From Dichetophora obliterata (Eukaryota; Arthropoda; Insecta; Diptera; Sciomyzidae), in contig OY986437.1 in the NCBI GenBank assembly GCA_963920525.1, positions 116,956,715-117,020,714 of the forward strand: DNA of 64,000 nt, in the 5' to 3' direction. Each line of letters opens with the position of its first letter. Positions within the stretch are counted from its first letter, which is position 1. Both the position numbers and the translations under genes were made by a program. Under the pieces are notes generated by a model. The model was not told where the DNA came from. It did not search any database and saw nothing but the letters and a program-made list of their open reading frames with translations. This document shows, one piece after another, positions 1 to 11,695 of this stretch.

Positions 1-1125
1 CTGAATAGGGAGTAATAATAACCGATAATAAATTTAAACAAATTGGTTTTTGAGTTGACGCCAATATTTAAACTACATATTGATTAATTGAAAATTTTTA
101 AACAAGTTAAAAACGATTTCAGCGAAGAAAACACAATATGTTTAATTTTTTTTAATTAGTTTGGGTAGCTAAAACGTAAGAGAGAAAGAGCAAGAGAACT
201 TAATTAATAAATATGAAATTCATTGGTAAACTGAAATTTTTTTTGTTTTTTTCATAAATTATTAGTTCACGCCCTAAAGAATCTGTATTTCAAGTTTCAA
301 GTGAATATTCGAACGGTGATTCAAAATGGGTTTTGTAAAGAAAATGTGCCTCTTCAGCCTAACGTAGCCGTTTTTTTTACTTTTTTATAAACAAATTTTC
401 TATTGAAAAACACGTCAATGTGTTGATTTTTTTCGAATTGTCGCCATTTATTTCTAAGCAATATTTTGAAAATCCCCTACGTCCGGCTATAGCCAATAAT
501 ATATATTTTGAGAATCTTTTTCGTTTTTTGTCCTCAGTTTATCCATGTGGACAAATTGGTGTCAACGGCACTGAGTCCAGATTCAAGAGGTGCCATTTTC
601 AAAGGACCATTATGCAAAAGTATGCCATTCAAAAATAAAAAATTACATTTTTTTAAAGTACTTATTAATGTTCTAAAGATGTGTACAATGTTTGGTTTGA
701 ATCCATCAAACTGATTTCTTTTTGTTAAACAAACAAAAAACACCTGAAATTCAGACGCTTACACTGTTCTTCATACCCCTAAAGGGGGGAATATACACCC
801 AGAAGCCGAAATGAAACCTAAGGGATATTTTTGAATGAGGGTTTTTGTACCTAAAAATATACACATTCAAGAGTATCTTTATTTTCTTTTTTATTAAAAA
901 ATTTAATATTAAGGTAGATACTGCATTTTTTATAGAGCGCTGTGAAAAGTGGTGACCAAGATTGCTCCTTCAAAATTCATCTGAAACAAAAAAACGAAAA
1001 AGATTATTAAACTAAATACTCAAAACTAGTACTTTTGAAAATATCGATTTTTGACAAAATAGCAAACTTACAAACGCAAAGTAATGATTTTCGACCAAAA
1101 ATTTGTTATTATTTTGCCTATCAGC
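1..1125. other. AT-rich stretch without a gene
   Basis: I see no credible gene here. Open frames are short, overlap on both strands and resemble no family. Long A and T runs dominate. No terminal repeat or tandem array stands out. Confidence 0.6.
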
Positions 1126-1342
1126 CCGATTCTGAATAAATTTTTCCGGGGAATCGGAAAAGGGAGTTTTCATTTTTAAGATAAAGTTGAAGAACATCTT
1201 GAAAATTTTTAATGCAAAGTTGTTCATCAATCGTCAATATTCATGAGTGTAAATAAATCAAATGTGATGTCTTTATCTGCTGTCTTAAAAATGAAAAATC
1301 CCTTTTCCGATTCCGCCGGAAAAATTATTCAGAATAGGGCCG
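1126..1342. repeat. Hairpin-forming inverted repeat with about 58-bp arms
   Basis: The left arm at 1126-1182 and the right arm at 1283-1342 are reverse complements with few mismatches. Both carry GGAATCGGAAAAGGGA or its close complement next to TTTTTAAGA. The arms enclose a 100-bp loop. This suits a small MITE or foldback remnant. I see no clear target-site duplication. Confidence 0.7.
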
Positions 1343-2248
1343 TAAAGCTAATGAAAGAAGCAACAAAAAAAATCCTACGATGAATAATAGATTATTATAT
1401 ATAGAATAAGCCTGCAAAAAATCAAAACGAGAAATTTTGGTCACCGACTTTGAAAACATGGTTTCGATAAAAGGGCGTTTCAAAAATTGTAAAGCTAATA
1501 AATCTCTCTCGAAGGCGGTTCACTCACTAGGCTATAACTTTGTTATTTTTTGAGATATTGACTCAAAACTACAACAGATTGACTGATTTGATTTGAACCA
1601 CATATTCTTGAGACTTGAAGCTTTAAGAAAATTAAAAAAAGTTTTGGGTGCATAATTCATAATTCCCATTAAAACATTCTGCTACATGTTTGTAATAGTA
1701 AGGGATATGTTACGCTTACACTTAGCCTGATTAGTCTACATTTACTTCTTCAATACAATATGATTTGTCTTCACTCTTGAAGAGAAAGAATATGTACCGT
1801 TTATTTTATCAGTAGTAGTAGTTGTTGTTGTTGTTGCTGCTGTCTAATCAACACTACTGTAGGAATACTATTTGTAGAGTTGTTTTTCGTTGTTTTTTTC
1901 CAACAATTAGTTTCAGTTGAGCTGCGTTAAGGTTGAACAAATTGGATTTGCGAGAAAAGTTTAAGCATAATGTACGTATTTCATAAAAAAGGCCACGTAT
2001 ATTTATCGTAAATAGTAGAATATTTATTATTACAAACCTTCACTACGACGTACGGGCAAATCTTATAGTGCCTTTGATTTAAAAAAAAAGAATTTACAAT
2101 AAAAAGAGTTTTAGTTGAGTATTCAGCTGTTGTGTTTTTTATCTGCGTAAATTACTTTGTTTTATTCGCTTTAACACTTTTTATTTTCTGTTTCAGACAT
2201 TATCTATCAAACATTAAAATACAAAATTCTATTACTTAAAATCTGAAA
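1343..2248. other. Upstream region of the SMIM14-like gene
   Basis: There is no coding sequence. A trinucleotide run of AGT then GTT/GCT units lies at 1810-1842. A TTTCAGTTG at 1911-1919 resembles an insect initiator. A polypyrimidine tract ending in CAG at 2194-2196 sits 52 bases before the start codon and could be the acceptor of a 5'-leader intron. Both readings are inferences. Confidence 0.4.
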
Positions 2249-4216
2249 ATGGGCGATGAGTTTGATGGTTGTGAATGCGTTTGGTCGCATGAGCTGGCTA
2301 TGCAGCGACTACTGAATTTTGTAAGTATTTTATTTTCATCTGAATAAAGTAACATATTTGTTTTACCTTTTCTTGCAGATTCGACAGAACCAAAATCACT
2401 GCACAGATACGGAGTGCATTGATGGTAAGTTGTCCTGAGTTAAGTGTGTAGAACTGAAAAATGAATGAATCCATTTTTTTGTGCAAAATAAGTGATTTCC
2501 CAAAAAAACAGTCCTAAGTGTGTATGTTGCTTGCACACAACGTGCAAGTGGAAGTCATACCCTCTAAAACGCGGATGTCACCAAGAGAGTTGCTTGCAAG
2601 AGCAATCATAGCAAGACACCAAAATAGGTGAATACTTTCGAGTATTGCCGGAAACTTTTGTCTGTATATTTGCAGTTGCTTCAAATATAAGGAAAATAAT
2701 TAATTTCTTCCTAGAGTAATCGAAACACACTCTGAGGTTTCTTATACAAAAACACAAAAATTAAAAAGTGTTAAAAATCGTTATCTCTCCCGAATTGACC
2801 CCTAAAGGTCTCAAATGTATAAGATTGAAACCTAGATGCATGCGGGTGGCAGATGGATGGCATTCCAAAATGTTGGGAGGAAAAAAAATAATAGGACCTG
2901 GTGCAACATTTCACCTCTCTAGGGGTCACCGTAAATTTTAAGCCAAACAATAAGTCCTTGCCTGAAGTAACTGTGCATTTGACTAGCGGTTTTGGTTTCT
3001 CTCGTATCTAATAACTACTCAAACCCGCAAGCAACGAGTTTTGTTAGAGCAACTGTGTTTATGGCGGTATAACTTTCACTTGCATAGAATCTTTATGCAA
3101 TAATGTTTTATAATAATGGTATTCACTACATTTGTTAAACCCTGCTAAATTGCTAAACTTAACAAATTCGTTAACTTCTGTCAAAATTTTGTTTGGGAAA
3201 AGACTTAGCAGCTTGTTTGCAAGTTAACAAGATCAGCACCGTGTTTTTGTTTAGCAGATACCATTTGTTAAGTCTGAAACGTCAAAGTTATTGAGTGTAG
3301 TGATGAATCGTTTTGTGAATGAGTTTTAACAAGTACCAAATTATTTATGATTTGCAGCTTCAAAGTCTAAAAACTTCCCTTTTTTAATAAAAAAGTGAAA
3401 ACTTTGTAAAGATGTTGGTAGAGATTTACGACATTTCAAAGTTTCTGAGTAGCAAATGTATCAAAAGTGTTAACGCACTGTAATATAAAAATAAAAATAC
3501 ATTTTTGGTTACTGAGTTGATTACTGGTTACACGGGTTATTAAAACCACAGATCTATTTCTACATTGAAAGTTGTCAAATTAACATTTGCAAACAATTTT
3601 TGCGAAATATTTGCAATTTATAAATGGTTGAAGTAAGAAACTTATATTTCTATTTAATTAAGCTTTATTATTTATTTATTAGCCAAGTGCAAATAAACCC
3701 CTTCGTTTGATTTTGTAATAATTCAGTTTTTTCAATTTTAAGCTGATTTTGACATATCAGTTTGTTTAGCACTTGATTATAAAATGTCTTAGCAGGTATG
3801 TTCACATCAACAGCTGCTAACTTTAACAATTTAGCAGTTTAGCAGGACTTAACAAATTTGAATGAATACCATTTATAAATTTATTTAATGACTACTTTAC
3901 AATGTTATTAAAACCATTTGTTATTTTAAAGTTTCTGGTCGTATGCTGCAGAATCCAAATCCCACAAGTGGCAACGAAGGCTCTAACTTTACCATGATGA
4001 CAATGTTTATGATTTTCGCTGTGCTAATGTATTTTATACGCCCCCAATCAATTATGAAATACACAAATTCAAAGGGTCGGGTTAAGGGGCAGGTTTGTTA
4101 ATAAACTTGTGTTTTCCTGGCCTTATAGATATAATATAATCTTTTTTTTGCATAAGGATCCCCATGACGGCTCATCACCACCACCGCCGCCGCCAGCACC
4201 GCCTGCAGTCAATTAA
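2249..4216 (+). CDS. SMIM14: SMIM14-like small integral membrane protein, four coding exons
   Basis: Exons are 2249-2320, 2379-2424, 3932-4092 and 4157-4216. All three introns are GT-AG and the phases join into one 112-residue frame. The N-terminus MGDEFDGCECVWSHELAMQR and the Cys-rich HCTDTEC (Cys32, Cys37) match the layout of the conserved SMIM14 (C4orf34) family. A single hydrophobic membrane span covers residues 59-75, followed at once by RP. The short basic tail ends in a proline run before AVN. Length is close to the roughly 100-residue family norm. SMIM14 proteins are reported as small ER membrane proteins, but their molecular function is poorly defined. Intron 2 is 1.5 kb because a 759-bp MITE sits in it; the other introns are about 60 bp. 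The open frame, clean splice sites and family match argue for a live gene. Confidence 0.9.
2541..3086. repeat. Possible inverted-repeat element in SMIM14 intron 2
   Basis: GTGCAAGTGGAAGTCATACC near 2541 is mirrored by a near reverse complement near 3066-3086, and GTTGCTTGC recurs inside both halves in inverted order. The arms are short and diverged, so this is a tentative MITE. It directly adjoins the clearer element at 3115. Confidence 0.35.
3115..3873. mobile_element. 759-bp MITE in SMIM14 intron 2
   Basis: The ends are inverted copies: AATGGTATTCACTACATTTG on the left and the complement of AATGGTATTCATTCAAATTT on the right. Similarity continues through repeated TTAGCAG/CTGCTAA motifs further in. 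It has no coding capacity. The flanks read TTATAAT and TATAAAT, which suggests a TA-rich target, but the exact duplication is uncertain. Confidence 0.75.
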
Positions 4217-4409
4217 TGCGTGGAGCACAAGTTAGGTTACATTCAAGCAAAATGGAAATTTTAGTGAATCAACAACTGTATACAATTGTCTTTTTTCCTG
4301 ATTTACACATACACCACCATCTCAGTGTTGGTATTTTTATTCAATTTTAATACTACACGATTGACGTTGTTCATTATTTTAAATCTTTTAACTAACATTT
4401 TTTTATCAA

Positions 4410-4415
4410 AATAAA
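4410..4415 (+). terminator. Poly(A) signal of the SMIM14-like gene
   Basis: AATAAA lies 194 bases after the stop codon and is the first canonical signal on this strand. Another AATAAA-like site follows near 4516. Confidence 0.5.
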
Positions 4416-4559
4416 TGTTGTTAAAATTGTAAACAATCTAATATGAAAAATATAAACTACATATAAAAACAATTTAATTAACTGCATTTAACAAAACTTC
4501 CTTAAAAACTGGTCAAATAAATACCATTTTTAACTCACAAAGCAGTCGTATTAAAAAAA

Positions 4560-5260
4560 GTTATGTACCTTTGCTAGCTGGCCAACCGATATTGACCATG
4601 TGGTCAGTTCTTGAAGAAAACGAGCGTTGTGTATCAAATTGTGTTGATATGATATAATTTGTTTGGGAAAATATATTAGATAACAAAATTCAGTTATATG
4701 GGAGGTGGGCATATTAATCTAACGTTTTGGTTAATTTTTACACCATCTGTCTTCAGTACAAAGCAGTAATGTGTATATAACTTTGTTGATTTGGGATAGT
4801 TTTTACGCCAAATATATCAAATAACCGATTTCAGTTACATAGGAGGTGGGCGTGTACGACATTACTGCTCATTCTTACACCAACTTGTCTTCGGTATCAA
4901 AACAGTAATGTGTGTGCATTTTATTGATCTACTTTGCTAAGGAATATAGCTAGAATAACTAGTAATATTGTAATTTATTTTACTTTTATACTTATTAAAT
5001 AAATTTTATCTGTGATTATTTTTTGGCGAAACATGGCGGATTTCGATCTCGGTTTTTTATGGAGGTGGGCGTTTTAGTCGGCAGATTTGCTTCATCTTTA
5101 CAAACAAAAATATTTCTTTAAATAAAAAACGTATTTGTACTTAATTGGAAAAATATTTTTGAGAAATATACCAGATTACCGTTTTTGGATATATAGAAGG
5201 TGGGCGTATCATTTGTCCGATTTAACGAAAACAACAAGAAAGAAAAAACATAAATGCTTT
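4560..5260. repeat. Degenerate tandem repeat with GGAGGTGGGC core
   Basis: The core GGAGGTGGGC or GAAGGTGGGC occurs at about 4701, 4842, 5061 and 5197. Adjacent text such as TGTCTTC..GTA..AAGCAGTAATGTGT is shared between units. Spacing of about 140 bp, once 220, indicates an old array. Related GTGGGCG-rich units occur elsewhere in the window, for example at 41 kb, 47.7 kb and 53 kb. Confidence 0.65.
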
Positions 5261-6071
5261 TTTTACTTTATTGCCTTTTGCATTTTCACCAAAACATACA
5301 AAAAAAAGTCATGACCCATAAAAAGGTCATAAAGTTCTTATTTTTGGGGTGCAGATAAAACCAATTTAAAGACATGTTGAGAAAGAGATATTTTCAGATA
5401 TGCTGACTGCTGCCAACCGAAGTGAAAACTTAAATCTACAATAAAGCAGTTTTTTTATACGCGCCTCAAGGAGTTTTCACTTTAAAAATCTCAGCCGAAC
5501 TAGTTTAACCCTTCATAAGTGCATCGGAGGCCAATCAACACCATTTTATTTTTATTGTTTGGCGTTTAAAGTAGGAGTAGCAACATTTATTTAAACAGTG
5601 ACCGCATCTTGAACCCAAAGTATCTACATACCAAGTTAAACTATCAAATTATTTATATATCTAGAATTAATTGGGCGTAGATATAGTTTGACTACGCCCA
5701 TTGTTAGTACAGTTGCCAACAGTAACCACATAAACCAAACTACCAAATTTTAGTCTAATACGATAATACGACTAAAGCCATCTGAAATCTGCCATTTTTC
5801 TTTAGGTGTCGTGGTGTGAGTAAGGCTGTCATGAAAGCAAAGATAATCCTCTACCAAAAATCACTAAACGCGTCACTCAAAAATTTAATTGCCTTTTTTA
5901 TTGTATACTTGCAGGCCACTATTGCCCGAAACTTCGCCACGGACGTATTTTTATCAATCTTCTTAACGCCTTAAAGACTGGAGAATTTTTTCACACATTT
6001 TTACAATTTTTACCTAATTTTGATTTTGACTAATTTTTATGTGATATGGTTAGTTTTGCCACATCCGTCTT
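5261..6071. other. Non-coding, repeat-derived sequence
   Basis: No gene is visible. The stretch at 5660-5790 (ACTACGCCCATTGTTAGTAC, then a TTTTAGTCTAATACG block) is related to 47640-47710 and belongs to the same dispersed GGGCG-type repeat family. Confidence 0.5.
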
Positions 6072-6401
6072 AGTGATGCGACTATCATACGATTTTTGCT
6101 AACGAAAAATTTTTCATTCGAATCAAATGACAAAGATCAAATGATTTTTGCTACCAATTCAAGTAGTCATTCATTCGGCTTAAAAACCTCTAAATAGCTA
6201 ATAACTGGTGTGATTACTTTATAATTTCCAGTTAAACACAAATCAAGCAGTATTGTTAAACGTACTTTTCCAGTTAAATTTGCAGAACTGATGATTCATG
6301 AAGGTAAGCAAACGAAGTGCAAATGAAAAAACTATCGAATGAATGAATAATTTTGAACTATCGAATAATTCGAATATTTTAATTCGATAGTTCCCATCAC
6401 T
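6072..6401. mobile_element. 330-bp MITE, TIR AGTGATG..ACTATC
   Basis: The left end AGTGATGCGACTATC mirrors the right end GATAGTTCCCATCACT. A second copy in reverse orientation lies at 46788-47010 and shares the GCAAACGAAGTGCAAATGAA segment, the AACACAAATCAAGCAGT segment and the ATTCGATAG palindromes. The family is therefore dispersed, at least within this window. I could not fix a target duplication. Confidence 0.75.
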
Positions 6402-7432
6402 ATTCAGTTGGCGCTGAGACATCAAACGAGTTTCACGCTGCACTGTACAAAATAAAATAGAAACACGAATATGATTTTTTATTTGCAGACAATTTTTAAG
6501 CACTGCCATAATGCTTGGTTTGCCAACGCACAGTGGCACATTGGAATATATTTTTTTTTAAAGGCACTATAGAAATATTGATCCTCAATATTCGTTTGTG
6601 GAAAATCAATAACGTTATGCGTTAGTTCTTAAATTATAGAAAGAATACCTTGAAAAATTTTTATGTAAAAATTCAAAAATTTATACAAATTAAAAAAGGT
6701 TTCCCATTTTTATTTTTTTGTAATAATAAAATACTAAAAATAGTTTTTTATAATAATAATACAATTCTTGTTAAAACCTGTACAACAATTTGTGTCAGTG
6801 CAGAGAGTGAGAGGGCTTCTAACATAAGCACAAAATCCGAAAATTGTAGTAGTATGTGCTTGGGGACCACTGATTTATATGTATCTTACTTTTCGCCTTG
6901 CTCGAGGCTTATCAGTTTTTTTTGTTGCGTTTCATTCGAAACCGATACCCGATTATGTTTCAATTCTGTGTCGGTTTGCACAACAACTCTGTATAATGCC
7001 TAATTTTTCAAACTAAAACTCTAAATAATGATTTTGTAAATAAAGTTTTTCAAATTACAACTTTTTAAGCTTATTGTGTCTGATCGCATTTGTTAGGACT
7101 AAATCATTTAGGTTGGATATATTATATTATGTTGGGCTTTGAAAAAATGTTCAAGGTGACGGATGGTTCGAATTATCAATCTTAAAAAATTGCAGAAACT
7201 TGTAATTTTAAATATTTTTGTAATTTTTTAAATATTTACTGGTATCACTCATGTATCTTATTCTACACCACTAAATTGTATAAACACCATAAATAAACAT
7301 ACTTAAAAAATTAAATTAAAATGATAAAAACATCAGAGATAAAATACACGATAAGATAAAACATTTTTTTAAATATCTTTATAATTTGCTTAAAACAGTT
7401 GGTGATTCCATTGACCAAACACGCTGAATTTC
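6402..7432. other. Intergenic sequence downstream of the protease gene
   Basis: The longest open frame here, 6650-7003 on +, has no recognisable domain, low complexity and biased codons, so I do not call it. The rest is AT-rich and unassigned. Confidence 0.5.
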
Positions 7433-7438
7433 TTTATT
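7433..7438 (-). terminator. Poly(A) signal of the TYSND1-like gene
   Basis: The complement reads AATAAA, 81 bases past the stop codon of the minus-strand protease gene. Confidence 0.6.
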
Positions 7439-7518
7439 AGCAACCAGATTACTTAAAACAGCCACATCTACAACGAAAAACATTGAAATACAACTGAATT
7501 GAAATGGAACCAACCAAA

Positions 7519-10500
7519 TTATCTACCATTCGTTTTTGCATAATGCACTAGAGTGGAGCGTATCGCGTTGATTGGCACAGCTGCATTTATATTTGGGTAT
7601 ACGACTTCATCCATTTTAATATTAGACACACAAATGCCTAAAATACAGCCCTGCTCATCAAACATAGGACCACCACTCTGGCCAGCTTGCACGCATCCAT
7701 CAGACATGATCGCACCGGGTGTGCACCTAATGATGCGTCCTTGAAATATAGACGGATTGAAATCATACTTTAAGTGAAAGTTAACAAAGTACGGAAAGCC
7801 AGCATTGTACACAGTTTGGCCCAAGGAAGGCTTGGTAACGGACAAACGCACAAAATAGCGTTCCGGAATGTGTGCAGGTGCAGTAAGTACCGCGATATCG
7901 AAGGGTTTATCGTACTCTGGGTTCCGCCAAACAACATTCGACTCGAATTCTTCATCGACGCTGCGGCAATAGACTTTAGCTTCAGCCTGTTTTGAAAGAT
8001 TGCATTAAATGTATACATGGTTTTGAAGGATGTACACTCTTTACCTTGAAGATCACATGAGAAGAAGTTATAATGAATTTTTTGTTTTGTACTTTGACAA
8101 ATGTACCAGTACCCTGACTACCAGCGGCTTCTATAACAACCATGCTGCGCTCCCCTGAAAGACATTTTTTATTAGAATTGTAAACTGAAAAATAAATGTT
8201 ACAAAAACGAATTTAGGTTAGGTTAATCTGATATCTTTTTGAAGGAATTCGCGAATCTTAGGAGGGATACAAGAGAGGTTTTGGCTACATTTTTCAATGA
8301 CGCGATATGTACAGGGTTCCCAATATTCGAAGCGCCAATTTTATTTTTAAATAAATCAAAGAAACCACAATTTTTTGTCTGTTCGTCATGAATATCATTT
8401 AATTGGGTTCAAGTAGATTTGCTTACATTATTTCTTGAATATGATATCTCGTAAATGGTCGCCATTGGCCTCTACGACATATTGTGCCCGTTTTGCAGCA
8501 TTTTCCATGGTTTTCTTCAACATTTCGATGGGAATGGCAGTTATTTCTTGACGGATGTTGGTTTTCAGCTCTTCTAGGGTCTTTGGCTTGTTGACGTTAA
8601 CCTTTGATTTCAAATAACCCCACAAAAAGAAGTCTGGAGGCGTTAAATCTGGTGATCTTGGCGGCCAATCGAAATCACCATTTTTTGACATCAAACGGCC
8701 AGGGAACAATTGCTTCAAAAAATCGATTGTAGTGCGGCTTGTGTGTGATGGCGCGCCGTCTTGTTGAAACCAGTAGTGCCTGATACGCTTTCGGCGAACG
8801 ATTGGCATGAAAAAATTGTTTATCATATCGCGATAACGCTCCTGATTGACAGTAACTCTGTGGCCATTATCATCTTCGAAAAAGAACGGCCCAATGAGCA
8901 TTTTAGCACAAACGCCGCACCAAACAGTGACTTTTGCATCGTGAAGAGGTACCTCTTGAATCTCTTGTGGATTTTCAGTGGCATAAATACGGCAATTTTG
9001 TTTGTTTACCGTTCCGTTCAACTGAAAATGAGCTTCATCGCTCATTGAGTTGAGTTTTCACTATTGACTTGTTTTGTTCAATGTAAATTTCAACAATTTT
9101 AGAGCGTTCGCGTGGCGTGTACTGTTCCATTGTAAACATTTGCTTGGAATGACGCTTCAAACGCGGTATGTCATTAGTCGATTTGGCATCACTGCGGAAA
9201 GTTACAGTGTTGCCAGATGGGCGCTTCGAATATTGACAACCCTGTACAATAGATAAGTTTTTTTTTACTGAATTGCAAAAGCTCTTATGATCAGTGCACT
9301 AGGATTTAAATAACGAATAAAAAGTAAAATTTATTCTTAATTTTTCAATCAGAACTCAGTATCAAGTATTTTTTATTTAGTCTTTATTTCAATTTCGAAT
9401 AATTTAGAACCAGAATATTGTTAAAGTCAAATTTTCGGTCATCTATCAAGTTCCTCGTTAAATGAGTGGCAAAGTTTTTCTTCTACCACCATGGGAATGT
9501 TGTATTACAATACTTTGAAGCTACTTCTTTTACCCATTCCAGGAGTCCGGGCATCATCACATTTGATGTTGAGTCCTCTCTGAAAGTTGGCATGGTAAAG
9601 TCCGGTTGGGTCTCCATATTCGCGAATATCGTATCGAGGAGCTTTATCAAAGCGGATTTCCATCGCTCGAGGGACATTTATCCCTGGAGGCAGCCTCGGT
9701 TGATCAGTGTCATGATTCACCTCACTATTGGGCTACGGCTGTTTCGGTTATCTGTCTCTGCTTCTGTCGATTGGCGTGCTGGAGCTCCAACACTTCAATG
9801 ACTGAAGACTTTTGGTTTTTTTTGAGCTGCCCGCTCTTGGTGCAAAGTGTGCTTAGCTCGCAAAGTGTGACGGACTACCTCTTACTTTTTGCAGGGCCCA
9901 GGTGAGCTTCCTTTTCTCTGTGGAAGGTAGATCGCTCCTTTTCGATAACCGGCTACAGATTTTTAGGGCAGCTTTATACTGTGGTTTGGCTTTCAATCCT
10001 TCTTTCGACTTTCCCTTTGGGAGCAACCATGCAGAAGGTATTAGAAACTGCTGGTGGTAGGGGGAAAAGAGTAGCAGTTATGCTTCTTTTGAGGTGGCAC
10101 TTTCATGGTTCGAGTCTCCGTCGACTTTGGGTTGACATCCCAACTCGAGTTGCTTCCTTTATAGAATTTATTTTGATTATTGTCTTGTGTATCACTCCAT
10201 TGCGATTAATACCTGCCACCAGGATTAAGGGATAAGCTATTTCTTCATTGCTCCACAACAGCCCGCATAATATGGGTGATCCTACTAGGAGCCGAGCCGG
10301 TTTTCGTCATCATAGCCCGTTGTGCCATTGAAACATAAGCCAGAAACTACCCCGAGAAACAATTTGTGTCCGTACCAAACTACTCAGGCACAAAAGTCCC
10401 GAATATCAGACTAAATTTTATTTTTAAGTTTATAAAAAAATTAATCACACATTGATATTAAACCGAATGCAAACGAGCTTCAGTGAACAGAACCCGAGAA

Positions 10501-11695
10501 AAAATTCATATATTGTGTCAATCAAGTAGCTGATATGTGCCTGAAACATACCCAACAAGTACCTCGAAAGTCACCTGAAATAATACCGTAGTAAATTTGT
10601 ATTATGTCAATAAAGTGTTAAAAAACGAGCGACTATATTCGGACATAATAAACTGACGAGTGCTCGATTCGGTCTTCGTTCGGTGCTTGCTACACTGTGC
10701 TTGCACAGTTGTTAAGGGACAAAAAGTATTTACTTACAGAAAAAATTGGACAGTTCTCGTTGTAGCATCTTCGAAGTAACGCGTATTCCCAGCTGTTGCA
10801 TTAAATCACACAGCATGTGAGCAAAATTTGCTGCCAAGGTCATATTGACGATCTCTTGTTGTCGCTGAAAGGAAGTACAGATAATCATGCCAATCAGGTG
10901 TCTGCAACAGGAGAAAGATAACGAAAATTAATCAACACTTATAAATAAAGCTCTTAACTTAACGCACAGCTTGTTATTAAAAACGGCAGAACCTTCGCAA
11001 CCCAAAGGAAGTGCATTCGACATCACAAACAAGCAAGCACTACGACCAATAACATTTGAAACCTTGCCAATGCTGATCGTTTTGTAGAAGTTTTCCAAAC
11101 CGAAGGGAGTACACATGGTTAACACATCGTCTAATGTGTGTATTGGCGGCAAATATCGCAAGTAGTTAACGATTTGGGTGAGAAAACGTTCAAAGGTCTC
11201 AGTTTCTCTTGCTGGACTCAAGCTGAGTACCATGAAACTAGAAAGAAGCACTTCATTATGTTCCGAATCAGGGTTTGTCGATTGACTGAGGAGGTTGTGA
11301 AGATGGCGGGCAATCTCAGCGGAGTTGAACAAATACAAAAGTTTTGCGCGAAAACGTGTCAAAATATGTGGTTGTTGTCTGTTATAGGTGGTTGGGGGAT
11401 ATTTACGCCGATCGAAGGTCACTTGATAGTTGAGCGAATTTAAGAGCTGTGCTTCATCCGTAGTAGCATCCTGCACATTTATTAGTTGACACTTTTGGAG
11501 TTTATGTATTATTTTTGTGCTGGCACAGATGTTGTCATTAGTTTCATCAGCCACAAAGGGCAGCATTGGACGCACATAAGATTGAAGTAGACATCCAGAT
11601 GCAATAATAATTTCATTGTTTATTATAATGGCTGATTTTTTAGTGATGGGTTGATTGCTGATTTCAATTAGAGCGTGACGTATTCGCAGTAGCAT
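7519..11695 (-). CDS. TYSND1: TYSND1-like peroxisomal leader-peptide processing protease, four coding exons
   Basis: Coding exons run 11695-10968, 10901-10738, 8154-8045 and 7986-7519. All introns are GT-AG and the phases join into 489 codons. The start is chosen because a splice acceptor TTTCCACAG lies just upstream of ATG 11695; the frame also opens further upstream. The C-terminal trypsin-like domain has a full triad: His330 in ITSSHVI, Asp364 in FDIAVL and Ser438 in AGQSGGPM. The N-terminal half (residues 1-297) is the weaker second lobe typical of TYSND1, with GCEGSAVF where a protease would carry GDSGG. The family cleaves PTS2 leader peptides and processes beta-oxidation enzymes inside peroxisomes. 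The C-terminus is KTNGR, not an SKL-type import signal. The third intron (8155-10737) is swollen by transposons, but every exon is intact, so I read it as functional. Confidence 0.9.
8312..9244 (-). mobile_element. Internally deleted mariner (DD41D-type) in TYSND1 intron 3
   Basis: CAGGGTTCCCAATATTCGAA on the left mirrors TTCGAATATTGACAACCCTG on the right. TA dinucleotides flank both ends (8310-8311 and 9245-9246), the usual Tc1/mariner target duplication. At 933 bp it is shorter than an intact element of about 1.3 kb. The missing part lies within the transposase gene. Confidence 0.9.
8428..9130 (-). pseudogene. Mariner transposase with internal deletion
   Basis: The gene starts at 9130 with MEQYTPRERSKIVEIYIEQN and runs about 30 codons, then meets a deletion junction near 9050. 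There the frame closes and the sequence jumps to the catalytic domain in another frame. That second part, 9045-8428, is open for 205 codons. It has the first acidic residue in SDEAHF, the second in WFQQDGAPSH, and a third in WPPRSPDLTPPDF, with 41 residues between the last two, which is DD41D spacing. The DNA-binding helix-turn-helix region is absent. The C-terminal catalytic block is strikingly open, so the deletion or the insertion is probably recent. It could not make a working transposase alone. Confidence 0.88.
9430..10240 (-). other. Unassigned GC-richer block, possibly transposon-derived
   Basis: This block is less AT-rich than its surroundings and lies inside TYSND1 intron 3. On the minus strand two overlapping frames stay open: 9677-9483 with MPGLLEWVKEVASKYCNTTF, and 9720-9505 with DQPRLPPGINVPRAMEIRFD. 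The first looks more protein-like. I do not recognise a family. Its base composition and intronic position suggest a mobile-element fragment. Confidence 0.4.
10351..10682 (+). mobile_element. Truncated CCCGAGAAACAA MITE in TYSND1 intron 3
   Basis: It begins CCCGAGAAACAATTTGTGTC and matches, in opposite orientation, the complete 489-bp copy at 31167-31655 up to a shared TTCGTTCG. Its right end is missing. The truncation point lies only 55 bp from the donor site of protease exon 2. Confidence 0.8.

Noticed and set aside
6650..7003. A 117-codon open frame
   Set aside because: Low-complexity start, no recognised domain, and no splice or promoter context.
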